Part shown: positions 35,892 to 45,637 of the stretch, in pieces
Numbering within the stretch: position 1 is the first letter of the stretch
Layout: every line of letters begins with the position of its first letter
Source of the DNA: Triticum aestivum
Taxonomy: Eukaryota; Streptophyta; Magnoliopsida; Poales; Poaceae
Assembly: GCF_018294505.1 (NCBI RefSeq)
Contig: NC_057807.1
Location: 171,024,883 to 171,088,882, forward strand
Length of the DNA: 64,000 nt
Reading direction: 5' to 3'
The notes under the pieces: model-generated
Database searches by the model: none
Told to the model about the DNA's origin: nothing
The model's input: the letters and a program-made list of their open reading frames with translations, nothing else
Program-made: the position numbers and the translations under genes

Positions 35892-36034
35892 TGAGTATCA
35901 AGGAATCCCGGGACGAAATACATAGTAAGACCATTTGGGAATTTATCTTGCGCCCCACAAGATGTTTAAGGTCCCTAGCATAAGCATCAGACGCCTTTGA
36001 TTTCCGGCTGGAGACCTTTCCCTACAAAAGAGAG

Positions 36035-36634
36035 TTAAGTTTTCTTAACCACCCACATCTTCAGGGGTGGCTTAGAAGCAATGAGTCGAAGTGTAGCATC
36101 TGAGAACTTTGGCTTTGAAGCCCTAACAAATAGCCTTCCAGGAGGAGAATAATACACATAGTAATAAGCAGAAAAGTTCTTAGACTTATTAACATAGCGG
36201 TTTGATGAAACACACTCATATTCAAAGGTCTGAGTATGATTTCCCTGAAAAACATTGGCATTAGGGTGACTCAGGTGAGTCTTCGGTCTGTATGAAGCCT
36301 TTGGACCATATGAAGCCTTTGGTCTGGGGTTTGTCTTCTTCCCAGGTGGTGTCCTAACGACATTCATGGGAAGACTTTCGAGACACCATTTGGGTACCCA
36401 GATCTTCTTAAGAGGTGGTCCATTCCTACAGCTATTACCAATATACCTAGCAAACACTTCACCATTCTGATTCATGAACAGTTTATAGTTTGCATCAAAG
36501 GATTCATCAATGATAATTGGGTTAGCACTAGTGAAGCCAGATAAGGTAGATGGATCTACTGAAGGTCCCTTAGCAGCAACCCATGTGGTTTTGGGGTACT
36601 GCTCAGGCCTCCAGTAAGAACCATCAACATTCAT
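36035..36634 (-). pseudogene. Copia gag-pol linker segment
   Basis: 199 open codons downstream of gag and upstream of protease. The segment starts MNVDGSYWRPEQYPKTTW and has a basic, proline-rich stretch with PKASYGPKASYRPK, a small internal duplication. A frameshift separates it from the gag frame (37078-38538). The Gypsy insertion and a small deletion separate it from protease. No enzyme motif is visible. Position and similarity in style to the polyprotein are the only basis for the call. Confidence 0.65.
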
Positions 36635-37077
36635 TTTCCTCTTGAACCCAACACCCTCTTTCCTAGGGTTTCGGTTCAGAATCTACTTTTTAAGGACATC
36701 ACATAGTGTCTGATGCCTTTTGAGACTTTTGTACATTCCTGTCTCAAGTAATGACTTCAACCTGGCATTCTCATCAGCAATAGTAGTGCTATCCTCAGAT
36801 GAGGGGTTAGTTACCACATCAGCAGTTGAAGATATTGCAACAGTAGTAGCAGTTGAACATTCAGCAACAGAGACAGCATTGTCACGCTCAATACATTTTA
36901 GACATGGTGGTTCAAATCCTTCCTGAGCGGAACTGATCTGTTGAGCACGGAGTGACTAGTTTTCCTTTTAAAGATCTTCATGAGCCGATCTCAATTTCTC
37001 AAGTTCCTACTTCCTTTGAAGATAATCATAGGAAAGCTTTCAAGTTCCTCATACTTAACATCAATATTTTTAATGTC

Positions 37078-38538
37078 TTAAATTAAGGACTGAGATCGGG
37101 TCATTTCCGCATCCAACAGGTCATCGCTTTTGTCTAAAAGTTTTTGAATATGTTCCATGGCATTCTGTTGTTCAGTCGCAATTTTAGCAAGTGTTTTGGA
37201 GATAGGCTTAGATTCACATTCGGAGTCATCTTCACTTGATGTTTGAAAGTAAGCATCACGTGAGTTTACCTTGGCACCACGTGCCATGAAGCAGTAGGTG
37301 GGAGCAGAGTCATCCTCATCCTTGACATCCTCGTTGGTGACGAGGCCATTGTCTTCAGTGTTGAAGATGGACTTGGCGACGTATGTAGAAACCAGAGCCA
37401 GGCTTGCCACTCCAGAATCATATTCCTCCTCGGACTCCACCTCTGCCTCCTTAGATGTAGACTCCTCCTCTTAATCCATCTCCTTGCCAAAAAAAGCACG
37501 AGCCTTGCCAGATGAGCTCTTCTTGTGTGAAGAAGACTTTGATGAAGCCTTGGAAGAAGACTTTGAGGATTTCTTCTTCTTGTTGTCATCAGAATCATAG
37601 TCCTTGCTCTTCTTCTTCTACTTCTTTGTCTCTTTGTCCCACTGTGGACACTCAGAGATGTAGTGACTAGGTTTCTTGCACTTGAGACAGGTTCTCTTCT
37701 TGTGATCACAAGAGGAAGCTTCATCATTCCTTGAGCTGGATCTTGAAGACTTTCTGAAGTCTTTCTTCTTGGTGAACTTCTGGAACTTCTTCACAAGCAT
37801 AGCGAGCTCCTTTCCAATATCTTCAATTTCACCAGAATTGCAGTCAGATTCTTCTTTAGACGAGGAGACGGCCTTTGCCTTCAAAGCGCGAGTACGGCCA
37901 TAGTTGGGACCATAGATATCTCTTTTCGCAGATAGCTGGAACTCATGTGTGTTGATGCTCTCAAGTATGTCAGATGGATCGAGAGTCTTGAAGTCAGGGC
38001 GCTCTTGAATCATCAGGGCCAGGGTGTCAAATGAGCTGTCGAGAGATCTCAGAAGTGTCTTGACAATTTCGTGCTTGGTGATCATAGTGGCACCGAGTGC
38101 ATCAAGCCCATTAGTGATATCAGTGAGGCTATCAAATGTGAGCTGGACATTCTCATTGTCATTTCTCTTGAAGCGGTTGAAGAGATTGCGAAGAACACTG
38201 ATCCTTGAATCTCTCTGTGTTGAGACGCCTTCATTAACCTTGGAGAGCTAGTCCCAGACCAGCTTTGAAGTTTCTAGAGCACTCACACGACCATACTTCC
38301 CCTTGGTCAGATGACCATAGATGATGTTCTTGGCAGTTGAGTCGAGTTGCATGAACTTCTTGACATCAGTAGGAGTGACACCTTCACCAGTCTTAGGAAC
38401 GCCGTTCTTGATGACATACCAGCGATTGACATCAATGGCTTCAAGATGCATGCACATCTTATTCTTCTAGTAGGGGTAATCAGTGTCATCGAAGACAGGG
38501 CACGCAGCGGAGACTTTGATTATCCCTGCAGTCGACAT
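37078..38538 (-). pseudogene. Copia gag with several in-frame stops
   Basis: One frame starts at ATG 38538 (MSTAGIIKVSAACPVFDD) and runs to 37078 with internal stops at 38467-38469, 38248-38250, 37618-37620 and near 37474. The middle holds the helical gag core (SALETSKLVWD, RISVLRNLFNRF, IVKTLLRSLDSSFDTLALMI). A CCHC zinc knuckle, CLKCKKPSHYISEC, fits CX2CX4HX4C (about 37655-37700). A serine/lysine-rich stretch and an acidic C-terminal part follow. It codes for the capsid/nucleocapsid of the element. The stops mean no full-length product. Confidence 0.85.
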
Positions 38539-38589
38539 AGCTAAACTCCAGGTGGTTAAACCGAATCACATAGAACAAGGGAGCACCTT

Positions 38590-38601
38590 GCTCTGATACC
38601 A
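38590..38601 (-). promoter_or_regulatory. Copia primer binding site
   Basis: The minus strand reads TGGTATCAGAGC two bases after the 5' LTR end, complementary to initiator tRNA-Met. Confidence 0.9.
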
Positions 38602-38603
38602 AT

Positions 38604-39939
38604 TGAAAGTGCTAGTATTCGACTAGAGGGGGGGGCGAATAGGTAATTTTTATGAAAGTCTTCAAAACATGGGTGTTTCAAAGACAAACGATAGAAATGA
38701 CCCTATTGATATGCAGTGGAAGGTAGACTACACTAGACTAGTTATAGTCAAGTAAGCAATGAAGTGAAAGCACGAAGACTATAAGCGGCTACGTAGATTG
38801 GATCAGGATGGAAGATAGTATGAAGCCAAACAGACAACAGTCTTCACTTAGTGAAGTCAAATAGATCAAGCAAGTAGGGAAAGGCTTCACGAAGACAAAC
38901 TGTAAGTAAGGTGAGACAGGTAGGATAGAACCAGTTGCCCGAAGAGGACGAGGGATTTGTTGGACCAGTTCGAGTTCTTGTGACAACTATACGTCCGGTT
39001 AGGGAGGCTGAGATTCAACTCAGAAGACCGTGTCCTCATCTTATTTCCCTTGAACTAAGAACACTTAGTCCTCGCCCAATAACTCTGGTAAGTTTTCAAG
39101 GGAGACTTCCAAACCTTCACAGACTTCGTTCACCGGCAATCCACAATGACTCTTCGATGCTCAGAAGGCGACTCCTAACCGGTTGGAGGATTCACAATCC
39201 TCAAGTGTAATAAGTCTTCAGATCACGTGGATAGAAAGACTTCAATGATGCCTAACACTCTTTGGCTCTGGGTGTTTTGGGCTTTGTTCTCGCAAGGATT
39301 CTCTCTCAAAGGGTTCGGAGGTGGGTTTCTCTCAAACGATAAAAGCCATGCACTAACTCTGAGCAGCCACCATTTTATGGTGTAGGGGGTGGGCTATTTA
39401 TACCCAGGAGGCAACCCGACCTGATTTGTCCAAAATGACCCTGGGTCACTAAGGAACTGACACATGGCAACGGTCATATTTCAAACACACGCAACAACTT
39501 GACTTGGGCTACAAGTAAAGCTGACTCATCTACCTCTGGATAAGATTTGCTCTAATTGTCTTCGCTCGAAGACATAGGATTTGGTTGAGCATCACTTTAG
39601 TCACTCTGACTTTGTTCACTTGGACCCCACTTAATAGTACAGTGGTTCCTATGACTCAACAAAGAAGAAAAGGAAACTATGAAACAACTATGTCTTCACA
39701 CTCCATAGCCTTCACGCGATGTCTTCTCCTATCATAGTCTTCAATGTGAATGTCTTCACAGACCACCATTGTCTTCAATGTCTTCACAAAGTTTTAGGGG
39801 TCAACTCTGGTAGGTAAACCGAATCAACGTGGGACTACTACTAGTGTTATCCTGCAATTCTCACAAACACATTAGTCCTCAACCAAGTTTGTCGTCAATA
39901 CTCCAAAACCAACTAGGGGTGGCACTAGATGCACTTACA
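38604..39939 (-). repeat. Copia 5' LTR
   Basis: A 1336-bp LTR with the same ends as 8953-10289. TATAAATA lies on the minus strand at 39395-39402. It is followed on the outside by ACTAG (39940-39944). Confidence 0.92.
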
Positions 39940-39944
39940 ACTAG

Positions 39945-40303
39945 GCAAAGAGTTGCAGGTGGACAACCCACTAGAGGTCGCGATCTCCAAGAAGCGAGCA
40001 TCGACCAACTAGTTGAGCATATTGGCGGGCCAACCCATGGAGACGAAGAACTCCAAGAAACAAGCACTGGCCAAAGAGTTGATGATGTTGGTGGACAAAC
40101 TCCTCAAAGAAAGTTGGAAGAACATCAAGGGCCCCACCGCGCCTACCCTAGAAACTTTGATGGCCACCTATGCGAGGCTCAAGGCCGAGTTTGAGGAGAT
40201 AGTCACCGTTGAGAAGCTGTATTCCCCTGGCAAGGTGATGGCCACCATCGAGGATGAGGAGATGGCCCCCGGAGGGATGGGATCCCCCGGTGAGCTGTAC
40301 AAG
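39945..40303 (+). pseudogene. Rest of exon 1 of the small split gene
   Basis: This continues in phase the frame begun at 8934. It holds three degenerate 60-66-bp repeats beginning at 39947, 40007 and 40073 (KEL..., N*L..., KEL...). The second has an in-frame TAG (40010-40012). The rest is helical and charged (TLETLMATYARLKAEFEEI, then IEDEEMAPGGMGSPGELYK). It ends at a donor, TACAAG|GTAAAA, in phase 0. A later ATG at 40034 could restart translation after the TAG. Another frame (39829-40194) is also open and repetitive, but it does not run into the splice site, so I prefer this one. No family recognised. Confidence 0.5.
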
Positions 40304-40383
40304 GTAAAAAATAATGGCTTATTACCATAGTTGTGGTTTTTTATTATTTGCAATGTGCTTGCTAATATGTTAGGGTTGTGCAG
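40304..40383 (+). other. Predicted 80-bp intron
   Basis: GTAAAAAATAATGG at the donor, GCTAATATG as a branch-like site, TTGTGCAG at the acceptor. Its length is not a multiple of three, and both flanking frames are in phase 0. Confidence 0.55.
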
Positions 40384-40632
40384 GTGCCAGTGGACGTCCT
40401 TGATGATTCCGATGTCGCGGCCCATCCTGTGGACAACACCCCAGGGATCATTTTTGATGTCGTGGTCCGTCCTATTGGCATCACCCCGGAGATTGATTCC
40501 GATGCCACTGTCCATCCTGTGGACATCGCCCCAGAGATCGGTTTCGATGTCGCGGTCAGTCCTGTGGACATCGCCCCAGAGATCGATTCCCATGCTGTTG
40601 TCCGTGCTATGGTCATTGCCCGAGATCGATGA
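40384..40632 (+). pseudogene. Exon 2 of the small gene: five 15-codon tandem repeats
   Basis: After VPVDVLDD come five units of exactly 45 bp (40405-40449, -40494, -40539, -40584, -40629), then TGA (40630-40632). A typical unit reads DSDATVHPVDIAPEI. The units differ by substitutions but not in length, so the frame has been held throughout. The peptide is acidic and proline-containing, with no transmembrane segment. The function is unknown. Since exon 1 is split by Copia and carries a TAG, the present locus is probably dead. Confidence 0.5.
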
Positions 40633-41150
40633 CAAGAAATAGTTGGTCGCGCTAATCCTTTAGGGTAGTTTGCATTTCCCTGTGTTTAATTACCAGAATG
40701 ATGCGTGTTATCAAACCATCTTAGGGCTAGTGCACTGTCTTGTGTGGGCGGTACTTGCTACTTTTGTTTGATAGTGAATCATGCGAACCCTCTCCGAGTT
40801 ATGGAAACAGATGTATCCTCACCAGCTTTTGATGTAATATATGGCATGCTTAGATGTAAGTTTGAACTGTTTATCATATCAGCAGAGCTTGTTTCATGAT
40901 TATTGGTGTTAGTAGGCTAGCTACTGTGCAAGCTATAGTACTTGCAAAGCACTCACCAAAGACAAACGTTGGGGCTGATGAGCTTGTGGTACGCTCATAC
41001 TTATCTGTCGCTGATCGGCCAATAGCCCAAGCTCCTAAAATTGTAGGCTTAGTCGACACGGATACATTCATGCCTCATTTGGTTCACAGGGTAGGAAAAT
41101 CATAGCAAAAGTATAGAGACGTACAACACAAAATCATAGTAGTACAGAGA
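40633..41150. other. 3' flank of the split gene, no further gene
   Basis: AT-rich, 3'UTR-like sequence. No polyadenylation signal stands out. No credible open frame. Confidence 0.4.
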
Positions 41151-41154
41151 CGTA

Positions 41155-41185
41155 CTCCCTCCAGTCGAAAATAGATGACCTATAG
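41155..41185 (+). mobile_element. Stowaway MITE left end (fragment)
   Basis: TACTCCCTCCAGTCGAAAAT with the following AGATGACC is a Stowaway terminus. No partner end follows. Confidence 0.55.
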
Positions 41186-41223
41186 GTGGGCTAGTTTGGC
41201 CTAGTGGTTTTTTTTAGGATGGC

Positions 41224-42250
41224 CTAGTGGGTTTGAGTGCTATGACGTGGTACAGTGTCGTCCAGCTTCGCATGTGGTAGTAGTATTGCAGGTACAGTAA
41301 GTTCTCTTGAAGAAGCGGAATTCAACGAAGTCATGATGGTTCCTTCGTCCGACCAACTTACAGTGGGAAAGGTTGGGCCTGCGATACGACCGGGGTAGAC
41401 CAGGATAATTTTGTGCATGGCAGGTGGACCAGGATGGTCCACATCCCACATGTCGGGGAATGAAAGTATTCTTTCCGATATAGAGGATGAGCAACGAGTA
41501 TTCATTCTTTATTTTTGGCGAAAGCTATCGTCTCCATTGTTATTATGGAGGAGTGTGAAACACGGCAGCCCAGTGAACTTGGCATGTGCACCACTCCCTC
41601 CTTCCTCGTGTAATACTACCATACTGTTGACTATAAGGTTGGCTATAAGGTTAGAACTTTTTCTCACTTTCTCTCTATCTATTTCCTCTCAAATGTTTTT
41701 TACATTTCTTTTTTTAGACACAATTGTTTTTATGCCTCTTTTTTTAGAATTATTATTTTTATAACTAGGAGCACATGTAGAGATGGGCTCTTGCAGAGCA
41801 CACTCCTTGACTTTGTCAATGCCTCTCTCTCCTCCATATAAGCAGGCTTATAGCCCAGTATTTTACTGGTACTACTTTCTATGCATGCATACGGCGGGCA
41901 GCTGGCGTCTGAGGGGCTAGGGCGGTCAGAAGCGAGCTTGGAAGCGGTCCGGACTCCCGCATGGCCCACCTCACATTATCACCATAGATTCCGTGCGTGG
42001 TGGGAGGGCGATCTCCTCTGCCTCCCTCGTCTCTCTCTTGTCAGCCGACGCCCGCCGAGCGATTAGATTTTGGCTATCGACGGTTTATTCAATTGCAGTC
42101 CCACATGTCAGTGAAATTGCAAGACAAAGTGTGTCCCCTCTGGTGAGCGGCGCGTGAGCCAGACTGTTGGGGGTGCGATGCATATGAGTCATAAGTGGGC
42201 CGCCTTTTCCTTTAGAACTTGCAAAGCGTAACATTTTCGCGCGATCGATC
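41224..42250. repeat. Segment with a diverged copy at 52455-53960
   Basis: Shared landmarks include GCGGAATTCAACGAAGTCAT, GGTTCCTTCGTCCGA, TATTCTTTCCGATAT, GAAACACG with CCCAGTG, and CTCCCTCGTCTCTCT. They occur in the same order in both places with different indels and MITEs. Confidence 0.6.
41612..41880. mobile_element. MITE-like element with imperfect inverted ends
   Basis: The left part, TACTACCATACTGTTGACTA then TAAGGTTGGC, resembles the complement of the right part, GCTTATAGCCCAGTATTTTA then CTGGTACTAC. Classification is uncertain. Confidence 0.4.
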
Positions 42251-42471
42251 GATAGAAATCCAGAACAAAATAATGAGGGCGGTGATTTCCCGCTCATTAG
42301 GAGGGCTAGTTTGAGTGATATGACATGCTACAGTGCCATCCACTTGCTCCATTTTTATATAAGCAACAGTTTACACTCTTACGTGGGAGGAGTGCGAAAC
42401 AAAGCGGATCTTATTTTGATCGAGGGATAACTGTTCCCTGCCAAATAATGGAGCACTGTTAGCGATTATAG

Positions 42472-42730
42472 CATGATAGTTACAGCATCTCCAGCGCTGG
42501 CCCACAAATTTGCACCGCCATCTGTCCGAGGAAACTGATGGATGCCATCCGATGCCGCCCGCATACCTTTCGACAACTATATGAACTAACCGGACAAAAT
42601 TCATGCAAACAAAGCAAATTTCAAATTAACCGGATGAAATACATTACATTTTGACAACTTTTCCTACAAACTGGATGAAATTCATTACATATTTCGCACA
42701 AACCATACTAAAACCTACTGTAAACCTAAT
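42472..42730 (-). mobile_element. Right-hand non-coding end of a DNA transposon
   Basis: The stretch begins AGTTACAGCATCTCCAGCGC. On the minus strand this ends ...GCGCTGGAGATGCTGTAACT, a common terminus of grass TIR elements. It lies just beyond the stop codon of the interrupted frame ending at 42731, so the frame may be part of that transposon. Confidence 0.4.
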
Positions 42731-42802
42731 CTAAATGATCGCTGGCGGCCGACCACCATGTCCGGCCATGAACCCGAGAAAGCCGTCCATTGCCTTTGCC
42801 TC
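42731..42802 (-). pseudogene. C-terminal part of a frame interrupted by the 7.25 kb Gypsy
   Basis: On the minus strand, KAMDGFLGFMAGHGGRPPAI and one more residue, then a stop. With the Gypsy and one GCCTC copy removed, this joins in phase to the acidic segment ending at 50056. Not recognised; possibly a transposon-borne protein. Confidence 0.45.
42798..42802. repeat. Target-site duplication GCCTC (left)
   Basis: GCCTC precedes the left LTR. GCCTC also follows the right LTR at 50056-50060. Confidence 0.9.
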
Positions 42803-43711
42803 TGTCGGCGTTCTGGGAACGGGGGTCCCTAGACTTGCCTGCCTACGGCCTGCGGCATGGCTCAAAGGAGGCCCATCACGGCCCATCTTCATCAACACAA
42901 GCTCAAGACCCTCGCGAGAGGCCAAGCCTCGCGGGGCGGATGACAAGGAGCTTCCTCAGGCACGGCCTCGTCAGGCTGGCTCATGAGGGGGGCGGAGAGT
43001 TCAAGGCAGGGTACCTCGCGAGGTGACCATGACGCAAGCCATGACGACCAAGGGCGTGAGTCGGGCGCCAGCCTGCGCAGTGTCCTCCTTTCCTCTTTGG
43101 TGCAAAGGGAGCAAGCGCAGGCGAGAGCATCAAGCAAAGGTGTCCATTTTGGTGCAACAAGACCAAGACCAGCCGAACGGCTGGAAGGAAGCCATTGTGG
43201 AACCCAAGCCGGTGTCATCATCAGAGCCTTTGGCAGGCGAGGACCAACTTTAGTCAGGATAAGTGTACCCGATGTGCCCCTTCAAAATGGCCAATTGTTG
43301 GCGCCCTTCCCGCTCAATATTTGGGAAGAGGCCCTGGGCCTTTTCCTATAAATAGGACTAGCTACCCCCAGGGTAGAGGCATCTGGATACTCATCAAGAA
43401 ACCAGTAAATAGAGCGACTGAACCCCTCCTAGCAGTTCATCGCACCAGCCAAGAACAGACCCTCACGAGGCCGTTCTGCTTTGTACTTTCATCATCAAGC
43501 CCAAGAGGCAATCCACCACACCACACACTGGAGTAGGGTATTACACCACAATGGTGGCCTGAACCAGTATAAATCTTGTGTCTCTTGTGCTGTTTAGTTT
43601 GGTAGTTTAGGTCCTAGCGATTCGGCGAGGAGCGAGCCGGCAGAGGGTTGAATCTCCATGCGCACCCCAGAGTTCGAACCTCAAGGGTCTGCCGGAACCC
43701 GAAATCTGACA
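42803..43711 (+). repeat. Left LTR of the 7.25 kb Gypsy
   Basis: 909 bp, TGTCGGCGTTCTGGGAACGG ... GAAATCTGACA. TATAAATA at 43347-43354. Confidence 0.92.
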
Positions 43712-43713
43712 TT

Positions 43714-43731
43714 TGGCGCGCTAGGTAGGGG
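43714..43731 (+). promoter_or_regulatory. Primer binding site of the 7.25 kb Gypsy
   Basis: TGGCGCGCTAGGTAGGGG two bases after the LTR end. This is the site type usual for this group of grass Gypsy elements. I do not assign the tRNA. Confidence 0.75.
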
Positions 43732-43783
43732 TGCGCCGGGATCCGCCTTCCGCTGCTTCCCGCCCCGTCGCATCGTCATCACC

Positions 43784-44284
43784 ATGTCCGGCGACCAGGC
43801 GGGCAACCCAGATCCTTGGGCGGCTTGGCCTGCCCGCGCAGAGCCGCTCGCCCCGGGCGACCCCGTGCCCCAGGCAGCTCGCGATCCGCAAGGCGCTGCG
43901 GGCCGTGGGCAACACGGACAGACCTCGACGGCCCTAACACCGCGGCAGACGCGGTCGGCAGCGAGGGCCTCTAACCATGCCGCGGCAACGACGCCGTACA
44001 CCCTCCACGAACAGGCAAACTCAAGGGCCGCGCTCACGGTGGCCCGAGAGCTGCTGCAGTGCAGACTGATGGAAGGCGGCCGCGACGTGCTGCTAGAGCG
44101 GGTGGAGGAGCTCCTGGTCTTCGCCGCCTTGGGGGCTCACCCTTTCTGCACCCCGCTCCTGCCTCAGGCCCAGGGCGCCCGCGCGGGGCCCCACGCGCAA
44201 CCACGGGCTCCAAAGCTACTCCAACACCAGCGAAGCCGTCAGCACAGGGCCGGCGGCGGCACCGGCTCTGCTCCCCGTCAGTGA
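43784..44284 (+). pseudogene. Gag-like ORF start of the 7.25 kb Gypsy
   Basis: ATG at 43784 (MSGDQAGNPDPWAAWPARAE) about 70 bases after the primer site; the frame is open for 166 codons. It is alanine-, arginine- and proline-rich with a helical stretch, RELLQCRLMEGGRDVLLERV. Gag frames of this group are several times longer and end in a zinc knuckle. None is visible here, and the frame closes at 44284. Between 44285 and 45637 I find only short frames, so gag is truncated and pol is absent. Confidence 0.55.
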
Positions 44285-45637
44285 AGAAGGACTCGTCGCG
44301 ACCCATGGCCCCCGTGGGCCGCCGCGCTACCATCACCATGCCGGCACATCAAGCAGACCTACATGGCACGCGGAGCCCTACGGCGCAACCTTTGGGGTGA
44401 CGGCCACGGAAAAGTATGTGCCCCACATGATGGATCGAGGGCACCCGCGCGAGGACGAACAAGGCTCGCTCCTCAGCCCAAGCTGGGGGGACGAGGCGCC
44501 AGAGGCTGAGCTCTTCCAGGAACCCCGGGACGGCCCTGTCGGCCACGCTAGGAGCGACGATTATCGGGTACCACTAATACCTCAGGAGCAAGCATACACT
44601 AATCATGGGTCGCAGGAGGTGCAGGTCGCCGCAGCGAGCAGCTGCCCCGCTCCAGCAGTCTCTTACCCCTCAGGAGGAGGGCGTCGGGGGCTACAGGAGA
44701 GGGGCTGAGGTCCGACATCACCACTACGGCGTTCGGAGCAAGGCGTTCCTAGGAGGTAGGCCCTCCGCTGGGGAGGTGCCTCACAGCCTGCCCCTGGCAG
44801 AGGACCCGTGGTCGTCGGGGGAACCGCTGGCGACCGCCCTACCCCATCGTCGGCGTCCTGGTTTCCGGTCGTCGTTGATGGCACTAGAGTATGGCACAAG
44901 GCGGGGCCCTCGTCTGGCGATATGAAGCAAGGCTGGTACCTGTGAAGAAGGCCCAGTGCCTGTGAAGCTCGCCGCCCCGTTACACTCTCACGTAATAATG
45001 AGTGGGGCTGTACACGCCCCGGAGTCTCAGGGGTGCCGGCCTTAGGCCCTGGGGCTCCCTCCCACGCCGAGTGGCAGCACTTAGCTCCGCGCTGGTGAGA
45101 AGACGTCCAAGACTAGACTAGGTGCGGGACGCGGCCTTTTGTTTGCTTTCATTGCTTTTCCCTTGGTTGCTGCTTTCCTCCGCTGGATTTAAGTTGAACT
45201 CGAATTTGAAATTTGCGTGTGTTGGGGATGGGGTGCTTAGTCTCGTTCAAGCAATCTCTCACGTTTCGGTTACGACCTCGCCTCAGCTGCCTCCCCTCGC
45301 GAGCCGGGTCAGGCCTAGCTCGCATGCATCCCAGACTGCCGCTGACGTACCCTCTCAGGAGGTTTTTTCACTTCAGATCCTACGGATTCAATCAGTAGGC
45401 GTTCGAGGCACCGCAGCCTCCCACAAATTATCTTGGGACCCGTGCAGGTAAACTAACCAACCTGCTCGTGACCTAGCAAACCACCTGGCATGGGCCTGTG
45501 AGCAATGCAGCATTAACTAGTGCGCTTAAACATTGGCTTTACATGAGGGGCACCCCCTCCCAAAATGCTCTCACAATCATCGGGACAAAAGCTTGAGTTC
45601 TATTCATGCAGGATAAGGAAACAGGAGCGGCGCGCTA
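44285..45637. other. Interior of the Gypsy without recognisable genes
   Basis: GC-rich, then AT-richer near 45120-45600. Only short overlapping frames. No protease, RT or integrase motif. Confidence 0.5.

Larger units (their letters stand above)
8953..39939 (-). mobile_element. Copia LTR retrotransposon, SIRE/Maximus-like, with nested insertions
   Basis: Complete from LTR to LTR, with TG...CA ends, a 5-bp target duplication, an initiator-tRNA-Met-type primer site, a polypurine tract and domains in Copia order (gag, PR, INT, RT, RNase H). An extra ORF lies between RNase H and the 3' LTR, as in the SIRE/Maximus lineage; the lineage call is from this architecture, not a database match. The element reads on the minus strand. 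Its 31 kb span comes from a Gypsy insertion (23921-35891) and two TIR elements (13474-20276). By eye the two LTRs differ at roughly one base in ten, so the insertion is old. All reading frames carry stops or frameshifts, so it is defective. Confidence 0.9.

Noticed and set aside
39829..40194. 121-codon alternative frame over exon 1 of the split gene
   Set aside because: It is open and repetitive because the repeat units are multiples of three, but it starts in the Copia LTR and does not connect to the splice donor.
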